A DNA stretch of 26,543 nucleotides, taken from assembly GCA_934444485.1 (NCBI GenBank), contig CAKSCN010000013.1, positions 1 to 26,543 of the forward strand. Direction: 5' to 3'. This document shows positions 7,101 through 13,834 of the stretch, piece after piece; positions within the stretch are counted from its first letter, which is position 1, and the number at the start of each line of letters is the position of its first letter. Origin of the DNA: an uncultured Eubacteriales bacterium (GTDB lineage: Bacteria > Bacillota > Clostridia > Oscillospirales > CAG-382). The notes beneath the pieces were generated by a model. The model saw only the letters and a program-made list of their open reading frames with translations, was not told the origin of the DNA and searched no databases. Position numbers and translations under genes: made by a program.

Positions 7101-7132
7101 ACTGCCGGTGGGGTTTCCGTCGGCGGTTTTTT
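7101..7132 (+). terminator. Intrinsic terminator after the amidase
   Basis: ACTGCCG (7101-7107) pairs with CGGCGGT (7121-7127), including one U-G pair, followed by five T. It closes the holin-amidase transcript. Confidence 0.8.
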
Positions 7133-7195
7133 CTGCCGAGCGGCGTTCTTGCGAAAGCGGCAGACGGGAGTGTTCTTTCGACGGATACTTTTACC

Positions 7196-7224
7196 TTGAC
7201 AACTTACTTTCGGTGTGGTATACT
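7196..7224 (+). promoter_or_regulatory. Promoter of the gmhA operon
   Basis: -35 TTGACA (7196-7201), a 17-bp spacer and -10 TATACT (7219-7224) lie 38 bp before the gmhA ATG. Confidence 0.82.
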
Positions 7225-7261
7225 TATACTGTCAGAGAATATCACCAAAGGAGAAAATACA

Positions 7262-7888
7262 ATGAACGACACTCTTTACGAAAGATATCCGGCGCTCACC
7301 GTGTGCCGTGAGACTATAGAAAAAACGGTTGACGCACTCGAAAAGACCTACCGCACCGGCGGCAAGATACTTATCTGCGGAAACGGTGGAAGCTGCTCGG
7401 ACAGCGACCACATCGTTGGCGAACTGCTGAAAGGCTTTCTAAAGAAGCGTCCCGTGACCGACGAACAGAAGAAAGCGTTTGCGAAAGCGTTCCCCGATGA
7501 CGCCGACTTTATCGCCGCAAACCTCCAGCAGGGTATCCCGGCGCTGTCGCTTCACAGTCAGTCGGCGGCGCTCACGGCATTTGCAAACGACGTTGAACCC
7601 TCCATGATTTACGCTCAGCACGTTTTCGCACTCGGAAAGCCGGGAGACACCGTTATCGGTATCACGACCTCCGGCAATTCTGCGAACGTGATAAACGCTC
7701 TCAAGGTTGCAAAGAGCATGGGACTTTTCACGGTCTGCCTCACGGGTGAGAGAGAATGCCGTGCGGACGGGATCTGCGACGTTGTCATTAAAGCTCCGGC
7801 GCACGAGACCTACAAGGTGCAGGAGTATCACCTGCCGATATATCACGAAATATGTGCGTCGCTCGAGGCGAGAATATTCGACATCTGA
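7262..7888 (+). CDS. gmhA: SIS-domain sedoheptulose-7-phosphate isomerase
   Basis: This 208-residue cytoplasmic enzyme is predicted to convert sedoheptulose 7-phosphate to D-glycero-D-manno-heptose 7-phosphate, the first step of activated-heptose synthesis. It has the SIS sugar-phosphate loops CGNGGSCSDSDH (39-50) and TTSGNSANVINALK. The GmhA zinc ligands align as His50, Glu54, Gln187 and His195. The frame extends to 7196, but that would include the promoter; the ATG at 7262 has AAAGGAG 9 nt upstream. It is first in an operon with an aldo/keto reductase and rarA. No other heptose genes are in the window, so the end product (S-layer or other surface glycan, or soluble ADP-heptose) is unknown. 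A different sugar-phosphate substrate cannot be excluded. Confidence 0.82.
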   Translation: MNDTLYERYPALTVCRETIEKTVDALEKTYRTGGKILICGNGGSCSDSDHIVGELLKGFLKKRPVTDEQKKAFAKAFPDDADFIAANLQQGIPALSLHSQSAALTAFANDVEPSMIYAQHVFALGKPGDTVIGITTSGNSANVINALKVAKSMGLFTVCLTGERECRADGICDVVIKAPAHETYKVQEYHLPIYHEICASLEARIFDI

Positions 7889-7910
7889 TTTGCGAAAGGA
7901 GAGGTGAAAG

Positions 7911-8741
7911 GTGAAGGTACACATACTTTCAAACGGAGTGACGATCCCCTCCGTCGGACTCGGAACATGGCGCACGCCGAACGGAGATACTGCGGTAAAC
8001 GCCGTGAAATATGCGCTTGAGTGCGGCTACAGACACATTGACACCGCCCAAGGCTACGGCAACGAGGAGTCGGTAGGCAAAGCCGTGAGAGAAAGCGGCA
8101 TCGCAAGAGGCGACATATTCGTCACAACAAAGCTTGCAAACGACAAACAGGGGTATGAGTCCGCTCTTGCGGCATATGACGAGAGTCTTCGTGTGTCGGG
8201 ACTCGACTATTTCGACCTTCTTCTCATTCACTGTCCGTGTCCGAAGCCTACAAGGGAAATATGGAAAGAGAAGATTGCCGACACATGGCGTGCGTTCGAG
8301 AAGCTTTATAACGACGGAAAGGTTCGTGCGATAGGCGTGAGCAACTTCCGCGAACATCACCTTGACCATGTTTTCTCGGTTGCGTCGATAAAGCCCATGG
8401 TAAATCAGATAGAGATTCATCCCGGCTTTACGCAGAAATCGGTCGCCGATTACTCAAAGAAGCTTGGTATGGCGGTTGAGGCGTGGAGTCCGCTTTCGTC
8501 GGGAGAAATATTCGAGAAGAAGGAGATGCTCGATATTGCGGCAAAGTACGGTGCGACAGTCGCTCAGGTGTGCATATCGTGGAGTCTTGCCGGTGGTTAT
8601 ATTCCGCTTCCGAAGTCGGTGACGCCGTCGAGAATTGCCGAGAACTTCGCCGTAAAAGAGAATTTCCTCTCGCAGGAGGATATCTCGCTTATATCGTCGC
8701 TCACGGACTGCGGCGGTATGTGCCTTGACCCGGATGCGTAA
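7911..8741 (+). CDS. Aldo/keto reductase
   Basis: This 276-residue NAD(P)H-dependent oxidoreductase of the AKR TIM-barrel family reduces aldehydes or ketones to alcohols. The catalytic tetrad is complete: Asp44, Tyr49 (HIDTAQGYGNE), Lys74 (VTTKL) and His107 (LLIHCP). The C-terminal cofactor-binding segment IPLPKSVTPSRIAENF is present, and the length is typical. Translation starts at GTG 7911 with AGGAG about 9 nt upstream, 22 bp after gmhA, so the two are probably co-transcribed. Its physiological substrate cannot be read from the sequence; methylglyoxal or sugar aldehydes are common substrates in this family. Confidence 0.88.
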   Translation: MKVHILSNGVTIPSVGLGTWRTPNGDTAVNAVKYALECGYRHIDTAQGYGNEESVGKAVRESGIARGDIFVTTKLANDKQGYESALAAYDESLRVSGLDYFDLLLIHCPCPKPTREIWKEKIADTWRAFEKLYNDGKVRAIGVSNFREHHLDHVFSVASIKPMVNQIEIHPGFTQKSVADYSKKLGMAVEAWSPLSSGEIFEKKEMLDIAAKYGATVAQVCISWSLAGGYIPLPKSVTPSRIAENFAVKENFLSQEDISLISSLTDCGGMCLDPDA

Positions 8742-8776
8742 GCGTGAGAAAGAGAGAATGCAAAGTGGCTGAAAAC

Positions 8777-10030
8777 ATGAAATCCCTTGCGGAAAAGGTA
8801 CGTCCGAGAGAGCTTTCAGAGGTTGTCGGACAAAAACACCTGCTTGCGGAGAACGCACTGTTCAGGCGTGTTATTGAGAGCGGACGCATACCCAACATGA
8901 TATTCTACGGTCCGTCCGGAACCGGAAAAACAACGGTCGCCGATATTATAGCGGCAAAATCCGGGATGACTCTTCGACGTCTCAATGCGACCACCTGCAC
9001 GCTCTCGGATGTGAAAGATGTGTGCGCCGAGACGGGTTCTCTTTTCGGCAGCGGTGGAATACTTCTGTATCTTGACGAGATACAGTACTTCAACAAAAAG
9101 CAGCAGCAGTCGCTTCTCGAATACATGGAGGACGGCAGAGTGACACTCATATGCTCCACGACCGAGAATCCGTATTTTGCGATCTACTCTGCGGTGCTGT
9201 CACGCTCAAGCGTGTTCGAGTTCAAGCCGGTAGAACCTTCGGAAATAGAAAAAGCGCTCACACGTGCGTACGGAGTGCTCTGCGAGGAATATAAGGTGTC
9301 GCCGACCGACAGCGAAAGGGAGGACGCCGAGAAGGCGCTTCACGCAATTTCGGGCATGGTGTCGGGCGACGTGAGACGAGCCATGGGTGCGCTTGAGGTT
9401 TGCTTCCTCGGCACGGGCGGAAAGATAACGCAGTCGTCAGCCGCAGAGAGCCTTTCGGACTTTGCGATGAAGCTCGACCGTGACGGCAACGAGCATTACG
9501 ACCTTCTCTCGGCACTCCAGAAGTCGGTGAGAGGCTCCGACCCCGACGCCGCCGTTTTCTACCTTGCGAGACTCCTTGAGGGCGGCGACCTTATCTCACC
9601 CTGCCGCAGGCTTCTCGTCATGGCGGCGGAGGATATAGGACTTGCGCACCCGACTGCGATAACCGTCGTGCAGGCGTGCGTTGAGGCCGCCGAAAGGCTC
9701 GGACTTCCCGAAGCGAGACTTCCCCTTGCCGAGGCGGCGGTTTATCTTGCGACGCTTCCGAAGTCGAATTCGGCATATATGGCGTACAACGCCGCCGCAG
9801 AGGACGTGAAGAGCGGCAGGGGCGTGAGAGTGCCGGATTATCTGCGGGACTCAATGCAGCCGTCGGCGGAGCATAACAAGGATTACGTCTATCCGCACAA
9901 CTATCCGTCGCACTATTATCCGCAGGTTTATCTCCCCTCGGATATTGCCGGAAAGCACTATTACGAGTACGGCGACAACAAAACCGAGACCGCCGCAAAG
10001 CAGTATTGGGATAAAATCAAAAATAAATAA
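8777..10030 (+). CDS. rarA: Replication-associated recombination protein A (AAA+ ATPase)
   Basis: This 417-residue AAA+ ATPase of the RarA/MgsA/WRNIP1 family acts at stalled replication forks. Walker A is GPSGTGKTT (45-53), Walker B is LYLDEIQ (Asp100-Glu101), and sensor 1 lies in CSTTENP. The C-terminal family domain shows AAEDIGLAHP, LPLAEAAVYLATLPKSN and the near-terminal PHNYPSHYYPQVYLP. The ATG at 8777 is chosen because MKSLAEKVRP aligns with the usual family N-terminus; in-frame GTG codons at 8744 and 8765 are alternatives, the first only 2 bp after the preceding stop. It is the last gene of the gmhA operon and ends at a strong hairpin terminator. Confidence 0.93.
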   Translation: MKSLAEKVRPRELSEVVGQKHLLAENALFRRVIESGRIPNMIFYGPSGTGKTTVADIIAAKSGMTLRRLNATTCTLSDVKDVCAETGSLFGSGGILLYLDEIQYFNKKQQQSLLEYMEDGRVTLICSTTENPYFAIYSAVLSRSSVFEFKPVEPSEIEKALTRAYGVLCEEYKVSPTDSEREDAEKALHAISGMVSGDVRRAMGALEVCFLGTGGKITQSSAAESLSDFAMKLDRDGNEHYDLLSALQKSVRGSDPDAAVFYLARLLEGGDLISPCRRLLVMAAEDIGLAHPTAITVVQACVEAAERLGLPEARLPLAEAAVYLATLPKSNSAYMAYNAAAEDVKSGRGVRVPDYLRDSMQPSAEHNKDYVYPHNYPSHYYPQVYLPSDIAGKHYYEYGDNKTETAAKQYWDKIKNK

Positions 10031-10034
10031 AAGT

Positions 10035-10072
10035 ACGGGCTGCCTCCGATGCCGGGGACAGTCCGTTATTTT
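10035..10072. terminator. Bidirectional terminator, copy 1 of a repeated hairpin
   Basis: ACGGGCTG (10035-10042) pairs with CAGTCCGT (10059-10066), with one G-U pair and further C/G pairing inside. TTATTTT follows on the plus strand, and a T-rich stretch follows on the minus strand. It separates the convergent rarA and arabinofuranosidase genes. Positions 10036-10067 match 12450-12481 at 29 of 32 bases, in the same orientation. Confidence 0.82.
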
Positions 10073-10073
10073 G

Positions 10074-11510
10074 TCAGAATGTAATTTTGAGTATGCCGGC
10101 ACGTGGCAAAACAAAGCGATCAGCACTTATTGTATACGGCTTGGGAGAAACGGCATTCGGATTCTCAAAAGTGTTGTGCGAATGAATGTCGTCTGCCGAA
10201 AGTATTTCCGCTTCGACTTTTTCCGGAATCGGCATACCGACACCCTCAAGGCTTATAACGGCGTCCTCTCGGCAGGAGAGATTGCCTATCGTGACAAGAG
10301 TTTTACCGTTCTTTACGGAAGCCGAAACGCTCACCGACGAGGAAAGCTCACTGTTGTCTGTCACAACGCACTCGAGAGATGCGGCACCCATATGCTCTTT
10401 GTACATATCGAAAACATGGTAGGTTGGTGTGACTATGCATTTATCGCCGCCGGCAAGGAACAGCGCGTGCAGATTGTTTGTGAGCTGCGCGACGTTCGCC
10501 ATTCGTATATTGCGGCAGTGCTTGTTGAAAATGTTGAGCGTGATGGCGGTTACGAGAGCGTCGCGCACGGTGCTTTGCTGTTCAAACAGGTTTTCGCCGT
10601 GACTCGGACCGGAACCGCCCTTGTGCCAGCAGCCCCATTCGTCGATGACGAGCTTTGTTGCGGCACCGCTTCCGTGTATTATGTTCACGTTGCGTTCGAT
10701 GAGAGCTTCCATGTCAGACGCTTTTTTCATCAGAGAGTCCCAGTCATCCTCGGAAAAATCGACTGCCTCGCCTGCCGTACCGCAGTAATAATGCGCGGTG
10801 AAGCCGTCGCCGTGACCGTTCGTGTTGCGGATGACTCTGTCGGTCCAGCCGAAATCAAAGCCGTTTTCGCCGCACATATAGTATTCGACGTTTGGAAAGG
10901 CGTTTTTCATGAGGGTGTAGAAACGCTTGAACTCGTCTGCATAATGTTCCGGAGTCATATTGCCGCCGCCGCCCCAGTTTTCGTTGCCCACTCCCCAGAA
11001 AGGGATATCAAAAGGTGCGGGATGTCCGTTTGCTTCACGTTCTTTTGCAAGAGTTGTTGAGCCTTGCGGCGACAGACAATAGTCCATCCAATTGCGAATG
11101 TGAAGAGGAGAGACCGATGTGAGATTTGCGGCGAAGTACGCTTTTGCGCCGACCGCCTCACAGAAATCCATGAATTCATGTGTACCCACGGTATTCGGCT
11201 CGGTTTTTCCGTCCTCGTATCCCCACCAATTGAGACGTGTCGGGCGATTTTTGCCTATTCCGTCACGCCAGTCGTAAGTCTCGGCAAAACAGCCGCCCGG
11301 CCAACGTATAACAGGTGCTTTTATCGCACGGAGTTTATCGATTATCTCTTTTCTGAAACCGTTAACGTTCGGCACGTCGGAATTTTTTCCGACCCATATG
11401 CCGTCGTAGATGACTCCGCCTATGTGTTCCGCAAAGTGTCCGTAAAGCTCGGGTGCTATTTCGCCGAGTTCTTTCGGATATACAAGATATACTTTTTTCT
11501 CGTTTGTCAT
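10074..11510 (-). CDS. Alpha-L-arabinofuranosidase, GH51
   Basis: This 478-residue glycosidase releases arabinose from arabinan, arabinoxylan or their oligosaccharides. The N-terminal TIM barrel contains the GH51 signatures FAEHIGGVIYDGIW and RWPGGCFAETYDWRDG. The acid/base is Glu177 in FWGVGNENWG and the nucleophile is Glu291 in VIDEWG. A beta-sandwich follows from about residue 390. No signal peptide is present, so it is cytoplasmic and should act on imported oligosaccharides. The ATG at 11510 has GGAGG about 7 nt upstream. It is divergent from an AraC regulator sharing the 116-bp intergenic region, which strongly suggests control by that regulator. It ends 2 bp from a bidirectional terminator. 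Confidence 0.93.
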   Translation of the reverse strand: MTNEKKVYLVYPKELGEIAPELYGHFAEHIGGVIYDGIWVGKNSDVPNVNGFRKEIIDKLRAIKAPVIRWPGGCFAETYDWRDGIGKNRPTRLNWWGYEDGKTEPNTVGTHEFMDFCEAVGAKAYFAANLTSVSPLHIRNWMDYCLSPQGSTTLAKEREANGHPAPFDIPFWGVGNENWGGGGNMTPEHYADEFKRFYTLMKNAFPNVEYYMCGENGFDFGWTDRVIRNTNGHGDGFTAHYYCGTAGEAVDFSEDDWDSLMKKASDMEALIERNVNIIHGSGAATKLVIDEWGCWHKGGSGPSHGENLFEQQSTVRDALVTAITLNIFNKHCRNIRMANVAQLTNNLHALFLAGGDKCIVTPTYHVFDMYKEHMGAASLECVVTDNSELSSSVSVSASVKNGKTLVTIGNLSCREDAVISLEGVGMPIPEKVEAEILSADDIHSHNTFENPNAVSPKPYTISADRFVLPRAGILKITF

Positions 11511-11545
11511 GTTATACCTCCGTTATGTTAATTGCTGTTGCCTGT

Positions 11546-11551
11546 ATTGTA
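11546..11551 (-). promoter_or_regulatory. -10 box of the arabinofuranosidase promoter
   Basis: TACAAT reads on the minus strand at 11551-11546, 36 bp before the ATG. No acceptable -35 lies 16-18 bp upstream, which would fit dependence on the divergently encoded AraC-type activator. The site lies 12 bp from the -35 of the araC promoter. Confidence 0.5.
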
Positions 11552-11562
11552 TCAGAAAAATA

Positions 11563-11591
11563 TTGACTTTTCTTGCAGAATGTTGTATAAT
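11563..11591 (+). promoter_or_regulatory. Promoter of the AraC-family regulator
   Basis: -35 TTGACT (11563-11568), a 17-bp spacer and -10 TATAAT (11586-11591). Confidence 0.8.
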
Positions 11592-11626
11592 ATCGGCAAG
11601 AAAATGTCTTTTTGGAGTGAAACAGT

Positions 11627-12433
11627 GTGGGGGTATATCATCAGTCGTATAATTCCGAAAACAGAAATCACAATATTTTTGTGTACGAAAACGCCGTAAT
11701 AAATCCGCATTTTCACAAAAATCCCGAGGTCATTTATGTGCTTGACGGGCTGCTCGGATGCATCTGCGACGGAGAAAAAGTGCTTCTCAAAAAGGGACAG
11801 TGGGGGATGTGTCTGCCGTATGCGATACATTCTTTCGAGCCGAAGGGGGAGTGCAGATACTGGGTCTGCGTTTTCTCGACCGATTATGTCGGGGATTTCA
11901 TAAAGAGCATGGAGAGGAAAACGGGGAATTTTGAATTTAATTGTAAAACGGAAGTCAACGCTTACCTTTTGAGTGAGCTTGTAGGAAGAGAGACGCACAC
12001 TCACCTTTCTCTGAAAGCCTGCCTCTATGCGCTTTGCGGAGAATATGCCGAAAACGGGGGCGTGCGTGAGTGTGAGAAAGATCGGAATGCTATGTCGCTC
12101 ATGGCGAGAATTGTAGAGTATGTCAGCGAAAACCATAAGAAAAAAATAACGCTCTCTGATGTGGCGCGGCATGTCGGATACGATTATTACTATCTTTCAC
12201 GTGAATTTCATGCGTTTTTCGGCATATCGTTCGGAGATTTTTTGTCCGCCTACCGCATGGAGACAGTGCTTGAGCTTTTGAAAAACAGTGATATGAAAAT
12301 CGTCGATATTGCCTACGAAAGCGGCTTTCAGAGTGTCAGAAGCCTGAACAACAGATTTTCCTCACGCTTCGGAATGACTCCGACGGAATACAGAGCCGAA
12401 ATCTCCGGAATGAATGCAGGAAAAAGGGACTGA
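11627..12433 (+). CDS. AraC-family regulator of the arabinofuranosidase
   Basis: This 268-residue transcription factor has an N-terminal cupin sensor (about 20-95; HFHKNPEVIYVLDG, then KKGQWGMCLPYAIHSF) that probably binds a pentose or oligosaccharide, and a C-terminal double helix-turn-helix (about 165-262; ITLSDVARHVGYDYYYLSREF, then IVDIAYESGFQSVRSLNNRF and FGMTPTEYR). Translation starts at GTG 11627 with GGAG 9 nt upstream. It is divergent from the GH51 gene and is its likely activator. The gene ends at the second copy of the repeated terminator hairpin. Confidence 0.9.
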   Translation: MGVYHQSYNSENRNHNIFVYENAVINPHFHKNPEVIYVLDGLLGCICDGEKVLLKKGQWGMCLPYAIHSFEPKGECRYWVCVFSTDYVGDFIKSMERKTGNFEFNCKTEVNAYLLSELVGRETHTHLSLKACLYALCGEYAENGGVRECEKDRNAMSLMARIVEYVSENHKKKITLSDVARHVGYDYYYLSREFHAFFGISFGDFLSAYRMETVLELLKNSDMKIVDIAYESGFQSVRSLNNRFSSRFGMTPTEYRAEISGMNAGKRD

Positions 12434-12441
12434 CTGAATGT

Positions 12442-12481
12442 AAAAAAAGCGGACTGCCTCCGATGCCGGGGGTAGTCCGTT
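12442..12481. terminator. Bidirectional terminator, copy 2 of the repeated hairpin
   Basis: CGGACTG (12450-12456) pairs with TAGTCCG (12473-12479), and five further pairs (CCTCC with GGGGG) give a 12-bp stem over a 6-nt loop. On the minus strand seven T follow (12448-12442), so it mainly terminates the small minus-strand genes; the plus-strand T-run after araC is weaker. It is a direct repeat of the element at 10036-10067. Confidence 0.82.
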
Positions 12482-12494
12482 TGGCTTTGACGTA

Positions 12495-12674
12495 TCAGGA
12501 ACTCTTTGACTTTCCCGCGTGTTTTTCAATGAGGTGTACAAGAGAAAGCGACACATTGATAATCGCCAGAATCTGAGTTATGAGATAAATTTTCGGAAGC
12601 AATGCCTCAATGCGTTCGTTAAACTCCGCCTCCCTGCGCTCTTTTTCCCGTCTTTCGAGAAATTCACGTATCAT
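12495..12674 (-). CDS. Small single-helix membrane protein (59 residues)
   Basis: The N-terminal 25 residues are highly charged (MIREFLERREKERREAEF), followed by a membrane helix at about 31-51 (IYLITQILAIINVSLSLVHLI) and a short basic tail. The ATG at 12674 is chosen because AAAGG lies 9 nt upstream. An ATG at 12683 overlaps the preceding gene's stop as ATGA, but its Shine-Dalgarno would be too close. It is the second gene of a two-gene unit, ended by a strong T-run terminator. I do not recognise a family. An amphipathic cytoplasmic helix with a membrane anchor is the likely topology. Confidence 0.6.
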   Translation of the reverse strand: MIREFLERREKERREAEFNERIEALLPKIYLITQILAIINVSLSLVHLIEKHAGKSKSS

Positions 12675-12679
12675 ATTTA

Positions 12680-12811
12680 TCATCCTTTCAGAATAAATTT
12701 AAAAACCAAATCGGATACGATGTCCAGGCACTGAATGGACAACAGTACCAATTTTATCGACAACAGCGTAATGAAGATTTTCTTTTCGCATTCCGTAAGT
12801 GTTATTTTCAA
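12680..12811 (-). CDS. TTG-initiated 43-residue hydrophobic peptide
   Basis: This short frame has an unusual TTG start at 12811, supported by a perfect AAGGAGG 7 nt upstream and a TATAAT box about 30 bp before it. The predicted peptide opens MKITLTECEKKIFITLLSIK and continues through a hydrophobic helix to FKFILKG. Its TGA stop overlaps the possible upstream ATG of the 59-residue gene, implying coupled translation. It has no recognised family. A leader peptide or a small hydrophobic toxin-like protein are both possible. Confidence 0.55.
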   Translation of the reverse strand: MKITLTECEKKIFITLLSIKLVLLSIQCLDIVSDLVFKFILKG

Positions 12812-12841
12812 TTTGCAGCCTCCTTTTTTTTCTGTGCTTTC

Positions 12842-12876
12842 ATTATACAACATTCGCTGTCCGATAAAACTCCCTC
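12842..12876 (-). promoter_or_regulatory. Promoter with 19-bp shared element, copy A
   Basis: -10 TATAAT (12847-12842) is preceded, after exactly 10 bp, by a 19-bp element at 12876-12858 (plus-strand reading TGTCCGATAAAACTCCCTC). The same element stands at the same distance from the -10 box of the 47-residue gene. There is no TTGACA-like -35. Confidence 0.65.
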
Positions 12877-13153
12877 GTGCGTGCTTTGCAAAGAAATTGC
12901 CGCCGAACCGTATGCATAGCGCAGAAGTCCGACGGCGGTCGATGCCTTAATTTTAAGAAAGAACAAAATGAAAAAAGATATGAGGATCAAAAAATATGGG
13001 ATTAAAATGTGAGGATTTAAAAATGAAAGAGAATTGAAAATGAATGGGACTCCGAGTTTCGGGGAAACGTCAACGCAACCTCGGATTCGGACAAAAGGAG
13101 TATATAAATATCGTCGCCGCAGGCATCGGACGGACGGCGGTATTTGCAGGGAA
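12877..13153. other. Gene-free stretch with purine-rich low-complexity tract
   Basis: I see no convincing gene. Positions about 12950-13055 form an A/G-rich tract on the plus strand with loosely repeated GAGGAT and AAAATG words. The rest contains a weak hairpin just after the 47-residue gene (a 5-bp CGCCG/CGGCG stem around 13118-13142) that may be its terminator. Confidence 0.5.
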
Positions 13154-13297
13154 TCAGTTGCCGTCCGACTCGGCGGTATCGGCGGTGAAGCCGTCACGGT
13201 CGTAATCGTAGTTTATTATGTACGCCGCAAAAAGAGCGCAGCTCACGCACAGCGATATTTTGAGAATGCCGCACAGCGTCAGAAGAAGATTTATCAT
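13154..13297 (-). CDS. Small membrane protein (47 residues)
   Basis: A hydrophobic helix fills residues 3-27 (LLLTLCGILKISLCVSCALF onward), followed by an acidic, tyrosine- and aspartate-rich tail (NYDYDRDGFTADTAESDGN). The frame continues upstream to 13429, but the ATG at 13297 has GGTGG 7 nt upstream, and a TATAAT box lies about 34 bp before it, inside that longer frame. It has its own promoter carrying the shared 19-bp element. It also lies 86 bp downstream of the metal-binding protein gene with no terminator between, so read-through is possible. No family is recognised. Confidence 0.6.
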   Translation of the reverse strand: MINLLLTLCGILKISLCVSCALFAAYIINYDYDRDGFTADTAESDGN

Positions 13298-13330
13298 TAT
13301 TTTGCCACCTTTCGTTCGGTTGATGTCTGT

Positions 13331-13365
13331 ATTATACCACGAACGGTGTCCGATAAAACTCCCTC
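13331..13365 (-). promoter_or_regulatory. Promoter with 19-bp shared element, copy B
   Basis: -10 TATAAT (13336-13331) is preceded after exactly 10 bp by the same 19-bp element (13365-13347) as the promoter at 12842-12876. The intervening 10 bp and the downstream sequence differ, which argues that the element itself is under selection. Confidence 0.65.
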
Positions 13366-13382
13366 CGAAGCAAATAATCAAA

Positions 13383-13640
13383 TTATTTTGAAAAAAGTCC
13401 GAATAGACCCTTCTTTTCGTAAGGCACACTGTCGTAATTCTTGAGTTCGTAGCCTATTTTCTTAAGCTCGTCGGCTATGGCGTCAGTATCCGGCAATTCT
13501 TCGCTTATTATCACAGCCTCACCCTTTGAGTGCGACGAGGTAATTTTCTTCGCCTTTACAATCTTTCTCACGGTGTCGTTTACGTGCACTTCGCACATAC
13601 CGCACATCATTCCGTCTATTTTCAATGTCGTCTTGTACAT
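13383..13640 (-). CDS. Heavy-metal-associated (CopZ-like) domain protein
   Basis: This 85-residue protein has a ferredoxin-like HMA fold. The metal-binding loop is DGMMCGMC, with Cys13 and Cys16 in the CxxC arrangement of copper chaperones. A short C-terminal extension (YEKKGLFGLFSK) may be amphipathic. A GTG at 13661 would add 7 residues, but MYKTTLKIDGM fits the usual family start. It has a perfect housekeeping promoter with a palindrome on the predicted transcript start, suggesting repression by a metal sensor. No P-type ATPase or Feo gene is in the window, so the partner and metal are unknown. Confidence 0.85.
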   Translation of the reverse strand: MYKTTLKIDGMMCGMCEVHVNDTVRKIVKAKKITSSHSKGEAVIISEELPDTDAIADELKKIGYELKNYDSVPYEKKGLFGLFSK

Positions 13641-13670
13641 AATCGTAACCGTTCCTTTCACATAATTGTT

Positions 13671-13688
13671 GGTTAGCTCTGCCTAACC
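13671..13688. promoter_or_regulatory. Putative metal-repressor operator
   Basis: GGTTAG (13671-13676) and its complement CTAACC (13683-13688) flank a 6-bp centre. The site begins 7 bp downstream of the -10 box of the HMA gene, where a bound repressor would block initiation. The half-sites resemble DtxR/IdeR-type half-sites, but the centre is longer than in those operators, so the family is uncertain. Confidence 0.5.
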
Positions 13689-13694
13689 ACGTGC

Positions 13695-13723
13695 ATTATA
13701 ACTCTTTATTCCGAAAATGTCAA
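13695..13723 (-). promoter_or_regulatory. Consensus promoter of the HMA gene
   Basis: -35 TTGACA (13723-13718), a 17-bp spacer and -10 TATAAT (13700-13695) on the minus strand. Confidence 0.85.
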
Positions 13724-13764
13724 GTATATTTTTCGCAAAAAGGAAAAAATATTTTTGTGACGGC

Positions 13765-13793
13765 TTGACAAGTGCAAAGAATAGTGGTACAAT
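13765..13793 (+). promoter_or_regulatory. Promoter of the rex operon
   Basis: -35 TTGACA (13765-13770), a 17-bp spacer and -10 TACAAT (13788-13793). Transcription should start near 13800, within the repeated and palindromic sequence described next. Confidence 0.83.
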
Positions 13794-13795
13794 AC

Positions 13796-13824
13796 CGATA
13801 AAGATATTCAAATATCGATAAAGA
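13796..13824. promoter_or_regulatory. Candidate Rex autoregulatory site
   Basis: A 14-bp palindrome, GATATTCAAATATC (13803-13816), is flanked by direct repeats CGATAAAGA (13796-13804 and 13816-13824). It covers the predicted transcript start. The segment ATATCGATAAA (13812-13822) recurs exactly upstream of the alcohol dehydrogenase. It does not match the usual Rex operator TTGTTAA-N4-TTAACAA, so the assignment rests on position and recurrence. Confidence 0.45.
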
Positions 13825-13834
13825 AGGGTTACAT

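Noticed and set aside
9945..11060. Long plus-strand open frame opposite the arabinofuranosidase gene
   Set aside because: It mirrors the true gene's codon pattern, lacks any recognisable domain and would overlap both rarA and GH51. The minus-strand frame has intact GH51 catalytic motifs.
12808..13197. Minus-strand frame with a very hydrophobic middle
   Set aside because: The hydrophobicity comes from the purine-rich tract read in antisense. There is no start signal, and it overlaps the better-supported 47-residue gene and the shared promoter element.
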